From contig NC_134646.1 of assembly GCF_030463565.1 (NCBI RefSeq), forward strand, positions 41,671,240 through 41,735,239: DNA of 64,000 bases, given 5' to 3'. Every line of letters begins with the position of its first letter. Position 1 is the stretch's first letter. Below, one piece after another: positions 39,681 through 51,600 of the stretch. The notes beneath the pieces were generated by a model that saw only the letters and a list, made by a program, of their open reading frames with translations, did no database searches and had not been told where the DNA came from. The translations under genes and the position numbers were made by a program. Source of the DNA: Pelecanus crispus. Lineage: Eukaryota > Chordata > Aves > Pelecaniformes > Pelecanidae.

Positions 39681-42600
39681 TAATGTTGTTTATTTACAAA
39701 TTTAAGAGGAATGTTGTCAAGTATGTGATTACAATTTTCATTTTCCCATGTTACCATAGTTACAGTCATTTATACAGTACAACAGTTTACTGCATCCATA
39801 CTTCTATTTATAAACCTCAGCCTTTTGAGAAATGATAGCCAATTTCCCTCTAAGCCTCTGCTTTTCCTTGAGCCTCTCCCCTCTCGCTTTTCACTCATCC
39901 CATACCTTAAGCTTTCTCCAGAAAGCAGCCCATGAAGAAATGTTAAATCCCATGGGGGAGTAACTAAAAACATTACAGAAGTGACAGGAGTCTATTGCAG
40001 CTCTCCAGGCAGAATCTGAAAATAGACATCATATGAGTCATAAGTAGAGAAATACTGGCCCACTAGAAAGTATTACTTTAGTGAAGACTTGCATCTGACC
40101 CATCACAGCCCCAGAGCCTAGTGGCACAGACGGAGGGCTGGTGAGAGTCACCTCTGAAAATTCTGTCCTGGACTCGCAATTTTTCTGATGTTGACATTGC
40201 TTCACTCGCCTTTTGAGAGGAAAGAATAACTACAAAGTAAGAAATGCTCTCCTCTTTGGAGGCTTTTACAGACTTCCCAATTATATCTCATTGAATAAAA
40301 GCAAACTACTGTCAAGTTCTAACCTCCCAATAATTTAGTAAATCCTAACAAATCAGTAAAAAAAAGTGAGAGAAAGTTAAATACTGTATAAACATACCAT
40401 CATAGTATTCCTACACCAAATACATTTATTTGGAAAAAACAAGTCAGTATTTCAGACATAAGTAGTGGATTAGGTTGGTTAGTTGAAGGAACATAACTGA
40501 ATTCACAGGTGAAGGTACTCCACAGGGAAGACAAGGCATGATGGCATTTTTTCTCCAGTCTGATTCATCTTAGATCACTCTACAGTGTAATTTCAAATTT
40601 CTTGTATTCAGAACAGAATGACCACCCAGCAGAACTGCAGAATTATATCTGTACATAGGAAGGTCAAATTCTGGAATGAAGGGAGGACGTTTTGGGTTTT
40701 CTGGGTTTGTTAGGTTTTGGGGTTTTTTTTGTTTAAACACATGGATTAACATCAAGGGCATTCAGTAAGGGTTGCAGAAGCTAGGATCTGCCTCTTCTTC
40801 CCTCACAGATGAGTATTTCATTGCACAAATCTGATTCACAAATTTGGCATGAGGTTTTTTTTGTTTGGGTTTTTGGGGGTTGGTTGTTTGGGTTTTTTGG
40901 TTTTTGTTTTTTTTTTTTTTTTTGTTGGGGCAGGCAGAGGGGAAGTTGGATGGCTTTGTTCAGTTTTAAACACAACATATCAGATATATTCCAATGATTT
41001 TTTGCAATAGAACATTAGCTTCATCACCTTCTCTGATATCAGTGCACTAATCCAGCAACCTGCCAACTGCTGAGACATAGGTCTTCGTGAAATTCCTAGA
41101 AAATAGGTGTTTTCTGGTATTTCCAACTGGCCTCAGGATTGGAAGCTATTGATTGCCAGAAAGAACAGTGATTTTTAAGGCCTTCGGTCTTTGCATGCCT
41201 GTATTAGAAACATTAACTACAGTAATGCCTAAGTAGTATCTACAAAAAAAAAAGGTTTATTGCAATACATGCTGAACATTAAAATTACACCTACATTAGC
41301 AAGTAGTGTGGACCAGCTGGAGCAGATCTGTAGAGAAGCTGCTGATGATGAGGGCCTGATGTCTGCACAATTCACATTTCATGGCTTCTATTTTCTGGCT
41401 GGCTGGCTTTTTTAATTTGGAGTATCTCTAGAGAGGGTGCATTACACACCAAATTATTTCAGATTAAAAAGCTCAGCCTACTCCTAAGTAGCACTGATCA
41501 AGAATTGAGCCAGTGTGCATTACTGTTCGATTTCCAGCAGCAGAGAAAAAGGAAGATGTCTTAAAGTGCTTCACTTGCCAAGATCTGTCCCTGTTGAGCC
41601 TATGACTGAACCAGTGTCCCCCACACAAGAGTGTAGTTCAGCAGATGAGTTATTGTAATCCTATTATAGCATATTGCTCTAACACTTTAATATAGTATTA
41701 TGTCTAATGTAACACAGTAACATAGATTTCTATAAAACAGCTTGACATAAAAATAGCCAGGGCCAAACGAAACCAGCTATTCTTACCACTAAAATTGTCA
41801 GGCCAGTCTTCCCAAGTTTTACAGTTAAGGCTTTAAAGGCCTGTGGACAAAGAGGGAGACATTTTTCAAAGAGTTAAAGGTGCAAAAGAAGTATTTCCAC
41901 AACATTCATTTTTCTATCAAGTGTACCCAGTTTTATTTTCCTTCCCCAAACAGCTGAACTTGCAAACACACCTCGAGTTCTAGTCTCCCCAAATTAGTTC
42001 AAGTGTATACTGTTTTTTCAATAGCAAGCTTCCAGCACATTGAACAAGGGTCTGACAGTATCTGTGCAACACTACTGACTACAGCTATACAAGGAAACTT
42101 AATAATCAATAATGACTGCATTCAAGATTTTTTTCTAAAAAAAAAAAAAAGGACAGTTACAGTAGCTCTATTTTCAAATTAGGATGGTGTGCTACTCTAG
42201 AAATCTATTGCAACACTTACTCTTCAATGTAAGGGACATTGTGTGTAACACACTATTTTGGGGCAAGAAAATCAATCCTCCAAATATTTCAAACTCAGTA
42301 ATCATACTTAGCTCTCAAATAATTTTATAATGAAGAACTACAGTCGATTCCAAGCGAAGTTCTGCAAGTGCGACCTGTACTCACTAAATGCAGAACACCT
42401 GCAAAATTTGTTTCGACATATAAAACAAGCAAGTGCACACAAAACCAGTATTGCAGTGAACAACCAAGCATTAATAAAACAGCTTAGACCATAATAAATT
42501 TCTGTCAAACTACATTCTGTAACCTAATTTTATATTGGGTTTTGTTACACGCAAAGTGTTGTTATGGGAAAAAAGAATACACATTACTATAGGCGAAACC

Positions 42601-44933
42601 TTAGCAGACTAATAAAAGAACTATTATTAGTCCAGATCCAATTATTGCAGAAAAAAGTGAATATTACTATACATAAAAAAAGTCTCAATAGCAGTAATAG
42701 TTAAAATTGCCATACATACGCTTCCTATTACCTCACTCCTTTTCCTGGTGTTATGCTTACCCTTCAGCTTTGGATCTCAAGGCTGATGGCGTCCATTTGT
42801 GCCAAGGGACATACAGCAAGTCATCAGCATCCCAATTCCGAGTATGACCTTGGCTGTTTCTTCCTCCTTAATCTATAATCAGCTTGGGATCGCTTTATCT
42901 TTGATATCTTTGATAACACACTTGTAACGTCTTGCTCTTTCTTCATCTGTCTGCACGTTCAGAATTACATTTGATTTTACTGTATATGGTACATTTTACA
43001 TGTATTACATACTTTTCCTCTCCATTATACTCAAAACAAATTTTGTCTACAGCCAGGATTGCATTTCTTCAACTGACCTTTGGGGAATAGTTTGCAACCC
43101 AGAGGTTTCCAGTGCCCCATCTCTTGACACCCCAGGTACTCCTCTACACTGCATCCTGTGCTGCCACTTGAGGCTTCTATTGTCATGTCAGGTCTCTATT
43201 CCTCTACAATATCTTATTCCATTAAAGCCATAAATACCCTATTCCACACAGAATAACTACTTGCTACCACCATCTATGTAAAAGCCTGTGTGTATACCAT
43301 AGGAAAAAAAAAGTACATGTATCATACCCACCTGGTCATTAACAAATTGCTGTTCTAGCTAAATCAAGTTACAAGAAAGCTCCAGGTGAGTCAAGGCAAG
43401 CTCAGACAAAACAAACTTGCTAAGCCTCAGTCATGAGGCTGTAGTGGGTTTACTCATGCCTGTGACCTATCACTAGCAACAGTAACAGCTGAGCTACAGC
43501 TTAGATAGGCAGAAATTCACCCCCTCCTCTTTTCCCCCAAAACACAGGCATTTGCAAGACTAGAATTGGACATTCTTTTTAAAAAAAAAAAAACCTGCAA
43601 CAACCTAGTTAAACCTTAATGTCTGGAACGCCATTGCTCTGAAACAGTTTGTTGCTACTGTAGAGTACCTGTTTGCCATAAAATTTGAGATCTATACAAC
43701 TTTCTCAGTGGCTGTAGCTGTATCAGAGAACCAAATTATTAAGTATATTACAGAAAACGTTAGAAGTCTGAAATCAAATTCTAATTCACAGTAGCAGCAT
43801 CTTGACAAGATGGTCCCACCCTCTGTGCATCAAATTTTTGTTTCATTCTTATTTTGGATTAGAGTAAAAGTCTAAGAAATACCTGCTGAGCTTAATTAGC
43901 CTTTAGATACATATCCAAAGTAATGAGGCCAATATCAGTTTGAGAATAGAAATACATACTGCACACTTCTATCAGTTCTGTTCAATGGTTGAATGATTGT
44001 ATTGTTGATTAAAGATTCAAAAATCATTACAACTAGTAATGATCTTTCAGTGGAAAAATTATCTTTAAGATGTCTCTGTCCCACTATTTTTTTTTTCTTC
44101 TTTTTAAAATCTTCATGCAGTGTAAGGGTTTCCATTCTAGTTAGTCAGAGCCACTTCCATGGAGACTAAGGAAGTCATACAATTGTATGACTGACCCATT
44201 GGACAGGTAGAGGTTGTTCCAGGCTGTCTTTGGTTGACAATTCCACCCCCCTCCTAGAAACAAGCTAGGAGAGGTGATGAATCTCATAATTTCAGAAGAG
44301 ACAGTTTTGACCATAAAGACCAATAAACAGCAACCTAGTACTATCTGCATTTTGGATACAAATTTAAACAAGGGAGTTCTGAAATGGCATACTTTCTCTC
44401 CCTGACGGGTCTGATGACTTCTTCCTGGAAAGGCTGACTACATACTGTATGTATCCATGGGCATTTCTGCACTAGGAGCAAAGACGAGCTAGAGAAGTTA
44501 TGCTGGTTTTTAATTTCCCCATACCATGCAGTTTGACATCCTAAAATTAATTGCAAAACATCTAATCGATAACTTGATCTTCTATAGTCATTGTAGGACA
44601 CTAAATCTGAAAGAGTAACTCAGCTGCTGGTCCAAATTCTGATCTAGCTACTCCAGCTACCAAAAAAAGACCATCCAGCTCCAGTGTTTTAGTTAATATG
44701 AAATTAATGAAATATTAAAAAGTTGGATAACACGAGTTTATATGAAGAGTGGCAAACCTAGCTCAAAAATTAGGTGTCAGATTTCTAGTTTCCATGCAAG
44801 TAGATTTCAAAATTTCCAGAAACTGATAGAAGTGGTTTAGCATAGCAATAGACAACCACTCTAAAAATATTAAAATACCATCTATGTGACATATCCTCAT
44901 CAGTATTAGACAGTAGTTACATAAACTCTTAAA
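39681..44933. other. Intergenic stretch downstream of NAF1, nothing recognised except low complexity
   Basis: It contains G/T-rich tracts at 40690-40735 and 40851-40940 and A-runs near 42137 and 43580. No open frame exceeds about 90 codons and none shows a family feature. It lies beyond the probable NAF1 3' end. Confidence 0.55.
40851..40940. repeat. G/T-rich low-complexity tract ending in poly-T
   Basis: A tract of TTTGGG-like words (GGTTTTTTTTGTTTGGG, then GGTTGGTTGTTTGGG) runs into about 19 T with one G. A similar, shorter tract lies at 40690-40735. It is low-complexity sequence, not a telomeric TTAGGG array. Confidence 0.7.
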
Positions 44934-44988
44934 TTTATTACAAAATAGATTTCTACCACTACATACCAGTCTCCAAAAGGTTTTTATT
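44934..44988 (-). promoter_or_regulatory. Candidate NAF1 polyadenylation signals
   Basis: On the minus strand AATAAA occurs at 44988-44983 and again at 44939-44934, about 265 and 315 nt after the NAF1 stop. A variant ATTAAA lies at 45035-45030. Cleavage would fall some 10-30 nt beyond the signal used, giving a 3' UTR of roughly 280-340 nt. Which one is used cannot be told from sequence alone. Confidence 0.5.
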
Positions 44989-45250
44989 TATCATCCCAAA
45001 CTAGTAGATATTATAAAAATAAACCATTATTTAATATTTGGTTATTTTTATCATACAGGTTTTTTTTCAAACAGAAAACATATATAGAAAAAAAAATAGT
45101 TTTCTATGGGTGTCCCACAAAGCATCAAACTCTGCATTTGTTCTATTGTTGCAGAAAAATGAAGCATCTCCAAAATAAGGGAATACAGTCTTGGCAGCCT
45201 GTTCTTCCTCCCTTTAAACTGCAATGCTCTGAATGCACATTTAAGGAAAC

Positions 45251-45669
45251 TTAGTAAGGCCTGAACTGAGAAGGATGGCTATCTGGAGGAGGTGGAGGAG
45301 GTGGCGGTGGAGGCGGCAAAAATGGGTACGATGAGTTGTACATGTTTGGGCCTGTCCAAATCATATTCAGATTTGAAGGTGGAAGGTGGAATTGATGCAT
45401 CTCATTAACAGAACCAAAAACTGGAGGAGGAAAGGGATACTGTTGCATCATTGGATTTTCTTTTCTATGAGGTTGTGGAAGCACTGGAGATTCCGGATGT
45501 ATTTTGTTGTCTGAAGAGTATACCTGTGGTGGTCTTACTTGTGGTCTCAAAAAACCTGGTGGGCCTGATGGAGGAGGAAATGGATCCCTGGAGAACCCTC
45601 TGCCACGGTAGCCCCTTGAAAAACCTGAAGCAGGCTGCTGCATTAACTGATGAAGTCCTTTGTTCTCAC
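45251..45669 (-). CDS. NAF1: NAF1 terminal coding exon, Arg/Gly and proline-rich tail with stop codon
   Basis: The acceptor is TTTTTTAAG at 45670-45671. Two bases complete a split serine codon, then 138 residues follow to a TAA at 45251-45253. The reading runs upstream of the methionine at 45643 (ENKGLHQL precedes MQQPASG), so that methionine is internal and not a start. The tail has [11 protein letters not shown], many prolines, an 11-proline run at 45284-45316 and the ending SQFRPY. The region is probably disordered; the matching tail of other vertebrate NAF1 proteins is likewise proline-rich and poorly conserved in detail. Confidence 0.94.
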
Positions 45670-48600
45670 CTTAAAAAACAAACAAAACCAAAAAACCACA
45701 CACAGTGTTAATCTTATTTTGGAAAGCTTAAGTTTAGTCCTCACAAATCTTTCAAGCTGAAGTAAACCTATCAACAAATAAGACTGGCAAATAATACATA
45801 AACAACAAAATAATACTGGCAAGTCTCTTGTTTAGTAACTCATCTTGATTTATTAGAGTAATATAGAAAGAATGGTCCTGAGGGTTGCAGATTCAGTCAT
45901 TAAAAAAGAAATTTCACTTTCTTCCTCTCCAGGCATTTTCATTTGTATTAATGAATCACAGGGACACTCAAAACTGTGAGTATTTTGGAAGCTTTGGTTT
46001 AAAACAAGATTTAAAAGCAATACATTTTAAAACTGAAGATAAATCAACACTGCATTCCACTAAAGTGGTATACAGCTTTCAGACGTGAGCTGATATTACA
46101 GCATAGACACATGACACAAGAAATTATTCAAACTCAAATTAATAAAATTAATTTACTCTATCAGAAAAAAAGGCAGCCTGTAACCTTTACCCAATTAGCT
46201 TTCAGCATTCATCTTTCAAAGATTAATTTTTCCTTGTACAGGTCACTGTAAGCCTATATTTAAGGTTCATAACAAATGTACCGCCACTTTATACAAATAC
46301 CTTAAGAGTATTAATGGGATAAAATTAAGAGCACTAAAATATTAGCAGCTCTTTCGAACACTTTTAAGATATTCAAAAGGCTGTAGAATTTAAACTGAAA
46401 CATGATCTCTAAAGGATTTTAGGGCTACAAGCAAAAAGGTATTTAGGAACATAACACCATATAAAATCACTGAATTTTGAGAACCTACGTGGACCTAATC
46501 CTTGGCACTTGACTACACAGAAACATTTTCACCTTTGAAAAGCTAAGTCTCAAAGGTAGTTGGATACCAAAATTTCTACTAATTTTCATGGGGGATTAGG
46601 ACTTAGTCTCCTTTGGTCCATGCAGTCCTCTCATAAGCACTGACGTGAAATTACTTCAGTGAATGGTTTTGTTCTTTCTTCTCCTATCAAAGACTATAAC
46701 AATGAGCCAATTTTAATATACTCGGAGTTTTATGAGGATGCAACCAAGCAAAACTCCAGCTGAGACTTTTTGCCTCAGTTTGCCAGATATCCTCATTGTT
46801 GAATTCCACAGCCAAATTAAATTGCACACAATGTCAATTTATACCATGTTATTTACAGGAAAAACACAGCAAATCATAACCCATACTCCCTTGGCAGATT
46901 GAGACAGTTCCTCCCGTTGTGTTCTTAGTTATGGAACATAGTTCAGTAACAGCCTCAGCAAGCCCTAGGCAAAGGTAGGTCTGCAATAAGCTGGCAGAAT
47001 AAGGATATGGTGGAAAACTTGCCATATGCCAGATAAGCAGAAACCAGGAGAGAAAATAACTATCAGCAATGAAGGGAAAGTATGGCACAATTCAGATCCT
47101 TCCTTTAAGGGAGAACTGTCAAAACTGTAGGGTAAAAGCCAGTCCAAGAAAGATCGCAGCTTTATTTAAAGAATACAAGGGTGGGATGTACTGTAAACAG
47201 AGTAAAACAATTAACAGGACAGTTACTGACTTCCCAGATCAAGAAAAAAGGGGTTCAGTGGGGTGCAATGTCTAGCAGCTTTACAAAGGAACAGCAGCAA
47301 ACTCACGAAGGAGTCAGTCCAAGAAAATCAATGGGGGGGAAGCACTGTGCTGCAGACAGTTGAAGCAACCTGATATGTAAGCAGCAGCAGAAGAGGAAGA
47401 GGGGGCGGGATGAGAGTCAGTAGTAGTTAAAGGGAGTGGTATAAAAAGCATGCAACAGAAGCAGACCAATGAGAACAGAAAAAGAGGGGTGCAATTTAAA
47501 TTATTCAATCAAAATGGCAACCAAAAAGCAGAAAGTTTTGTCAGTAGAGAGGCATGAGAGAAGAGGGATAGGAAAATTTGGTTATTGCAAACAGAGTACA
47601 GCTGCAGCCATACACCTGGACAGATCTGTCAACAGCAGAAGCAAGGAAGGTCAAGAAGGCTATGTATATTATGAAAAACTATACACAGTTTATTAAACAA
47701 CTATAGGTTTGTTAATCTAATGACTGTGTTAGGTAATCAGAGAGGTTCTCAGTGGGCTGAGAACAGTTATTTTAAAGGAGTATTTATAGGCCACAGGTGA
47801 GGAAGAGCTTCCTTTTCAGACAGAGGAATAAATTCCATATCTTGAGAAGACTTGTGTCTTCTCCCTGATTGTCAATAAAATGGGTTTCCAAAAATTGCAC
47901 ACGGCCTTCCTCTACCCTCTCCCTGCACTCAAAGGCTTAAGCTGAACAGGGGCCCAAATAACCCCTGCAATAAGCAGGCTCTAAACTCCAAAAGGTGGCA
48001 TCTGCTCTATATCCTCACAGTGAGAGAGCTGACACTGTCATAAAAGCCTTTGAATCTCCTCTGACAACTGTCCTGCTCATATACCACTTCCCTTCCACAG
48101 TTTAATGGAAAAAAAACCTTCATTTTCCCTTTAGAAAAATTAAGGAACATGGTGACAAATTCACGAAGGTAACTCTGAAAAGCACAGAAATACTGATTAA
48201 CTGTATGAAAGCTCAATCATTAAGATCAATATCATTGTCTATTTCAAATTCAGTTTAACAGATAAAAGCATTCTCCCATAGCATTCACTCACTTGATGCA
48301 TTTGCTTCTGATCTGAGTTTCTTCCTTCCTTGACTTTGAGGCTTCTTTTTCTTCTGTTTTGCCTCTCTTTCTTTTTCATCATCACTGAAATCCAAGGCCT
48401 GGTTGGGGGCAGAACAAAGACATATAAACACTGCACAGAGAACTTCAGTTCTAGCAATAAATCATTATTTAGAAAACAATCCATCCTGCAGTCAGCTTAG
48501 AAGAATATTAAAGCTGCACGTTCCTATTTTGCATTCAAAGAGCCATCATGTGTTCAACTGGCTTCTCAACACAATCAAAATCTTAACACTCCACAAATTT

Positions 48601-51600
48601 CTCATAAGCCAATTATACAATACTCAGTTATTCCTTCTAATTTTCCTAAAAACAGCAACATTCAAGTACTGAACACAAATTTTTGATTGCCTAGAGGTTA
48701 GTAAGGAAAAAAATGGGAATCTCTGAGTGAGCTGACTAGTTATTGCCAAGAAAAAGCTTTCGAAGGGCAAACTGCAGACTAGGTGAATTCAAATATGGAT
48801 TTTTAAAATAAGTTAAAACTAATTTGGCAACCAATACGTAACTCAGCACAGTTAAACTACATTAAAAAATAACTCTAGTCTAAAATTGTCACTAAATTGG
48901 AATTTTCTGTAGTATGTTTAGTAACAGTTCCCATTAAACTTGCAATAGCAATGTTATTCCAAAGGAATTTTCAGCTTTGGAGAATGTTGTCATTTACAAC
49001 AGATTCAATGTCACTGTAGCATTTTGTTCCTGTTACACAAGGTTTTGCTCCCTTTCAAATCCTAGCTTATATTTAGAATGAGGAAAAGTTATTAGTGACA
49101 GGAAAGACATCTGTCAGCATAATTAGTTCCCTGAAAAACAGCTCGCTCATATGACTTAAAAGGGTTTAGTTCCCACCCTGCCCTTCCCAATTCTGAAAGG
49201 AAGGGGTTTGCTGCTTTCAGATGTATCTCTATAGTATACAGAGAGCATGGATCTCAAAAACACTCCACTAAAACAGTGCTAAAAAAGCCACATAAAAGTT
49301 AATTCCGAATACAACTATTTCCTCTTCCACATACTGGATTATATTCTTACTCAGAAAAAGCCACAGCATGATATATACCATGAAGTAAAATCTTTCACTA
49401 ACTCCTGATTTTTCTAAGGACTTCAATATGCCATCCTTTGGTAGGGCAGAAACAGCAACAGAAGGTACCTGTTGTTTGGTAACTCATTTCCATGTAACAC
49501 TCCATAAAAGCCATCTCACACAGAAATCAGTTATCTGCTCCTGCTAACCTTGCAGCATACAGATCACACTTTGTCATTCTATGACCCCAAAGCCAAGGCC
49601 GAGCGAGATTGTATTACTTAGTCTACAGTTAAGCTGGGCTAATTACAAGCCTGCCAGAAAAGGAACACTTACCATATACCTTAAAGTAGCAAGCAGAAGA
49701 GGCCTAACATGGATTAATTTAATGTTCATACAAAAATAAAGCTTCACAGTATCACAAAAAGAACTGACTCCAGCATTTGCATGCAGTTGACAGTGGGAGC
49801 TGGCCAGAAAAGTTATAGAATCAGTTGCCAGTTGAGGGCTCTAAGAGTCTGGCTGTAGGAGACAATTTCAAGCATCAGTACCATAAAATTTAATCTGCAC
49901 CCTTGTCAACAGCTATTACCTTCACAGAAAAAGCTACTTTCTATCAGCTCATCAGCTGTCACAGTTTAGATATCTTAGTGTAAACTAACTGCTAGAACTA
50001 TCCAAAGATTATTCTAATTAAGGATTACAAGTTGTTAGATGTGGTGTTTTCTCCAAAACAGTACACAGACATATCACAAAGTCAGAAAAGCCACAGAAAC
50101 AAAGGAGTCATAAAAAGCAATCAAGTTTCACCATCCTTGCCATCACTGATTTCATTCAAGCTTCCTTTCTTCCTATAGTAAAGTACAGTAAACCTAAAGT
50201 TCCCCCTGTACTTTCAGATTCTAACCTGAAAGTAACAGTATCATAATTAAAATTAAGGAAAATCATTAAAAAAAAAACCAACTCTGGAAAAAGCAATGAA
50301 TTGATATCTGCAGAAGACCTCACTACTTGAATGTATTTAGCCAAATTTTAAAGTTACTTAGGTTCCTACAAATGCAAATTACACATTTACAAGCTTATCT
50401 CCTGAACAGCTTTAAAAATATTACTAAGAAACAAAAAAAGAGCTCACCATTAGCCAATAAGCACATTTTGTGTCATCATCACCAGAAAACTGTTTGACAA
50501 AGGAAAGCTAAGACTAACCAAAAGTTTCTAAGTAAGCAGTCTTTCAAAGCTCTATTAATCACGTACCTACAGTCCAATTCTATGCAACACTTCTAATTCT
50601 CAAAAGATGATTCTCTGTGAGATGATGTCTCCCCGAGAAAGGAAGGCAACTTACAGTCAGAACTGACAGACAAGCATTCTTTGAGCGAAGTTAACACTGC
50701 TCAGCTCCGTTTGTGTGAAGGAAAAAAAGGTATCTCAAAATGTATCATCCTCACCACAGTGGAAAAAGCAACCTTCTGGGTTGACAGAGTGATACCATTA
50801 CAGGACCTATCTTCAAGCATAGAAAAGCCCATGTCACAACATCTCTCCTTCAGGCCGGAACAACTTGCCTGGGATAAGGACTGTGAATGCAAAAATTGAT
50901 ACTGTCCCTCATAGCATCCTTCTAGACAAGTTGTTGAACTGTGTGATGAGGGGGTTCATGATGCACTGGGTGAATAACTGGCTGAAGGGCAGAGGTCAAA
51001 GGGTTCTAGTGAATGGAGCTACATCTGGCTGGTGAATGGTCACCAGCTGTACTCCTCCGGGTTCAATTCTAGAGCCAGTTCTGTTCAATACATTTACCAG
51101 TGATCTGGATGCAGGAGTTGAATGCACCATTAGCAAGTTTGCTGATGATATCAAACCGGGAGGTGCTGTTGACTCTCTTGAGGGACAAGAGGCCTTGCAG
51201 AAGGATCTACATAGATTGGAGCACTGGGCTATGATTAATGGGATGAAATTTAACAACTCCAAATGCTGGATCCTGTACCTAGGACAGACTAACACCAGGC
51301 ACAAGTATGAATTGGGAGAGGAGTGGCTGGAGAGCAGCCCTGCAGGAAGGGATCTGGGGGTGCTGGTCGACAGCAGGCTCAGTGTGAGTCAGCAGCGTGC
51401 CCTGGCAGCCACGAGGGCAAACCACATCCTGGGGTGCATCAAACACAGCATCACCAGCCGTCAAAACAGGTGATCATCCTGCTGTATTCAGCACTGGTGC
51501 AGCCTCACCTTGAGTACCATGCACAGTTCTGGGCCCCACAGTTCAAGAAGGATGTGAAGGTCCTTGAATGCATCCAGAGGAGGGCAACAAAGCTGGTGAA

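Noticed and set aside
40851..40940. Interstitial telomere repeat
   Set aside because: Words are TTTGGG-like and irregular, not TTAGGG; it is G/T low complexity.
45251..45643. 130-codon ORF starting at an internal methionine as a gene of its own
   Set aside because: The reading continues in frame upstream to a splice acceptor at 45670, and the peptide is the NAF1 tail.
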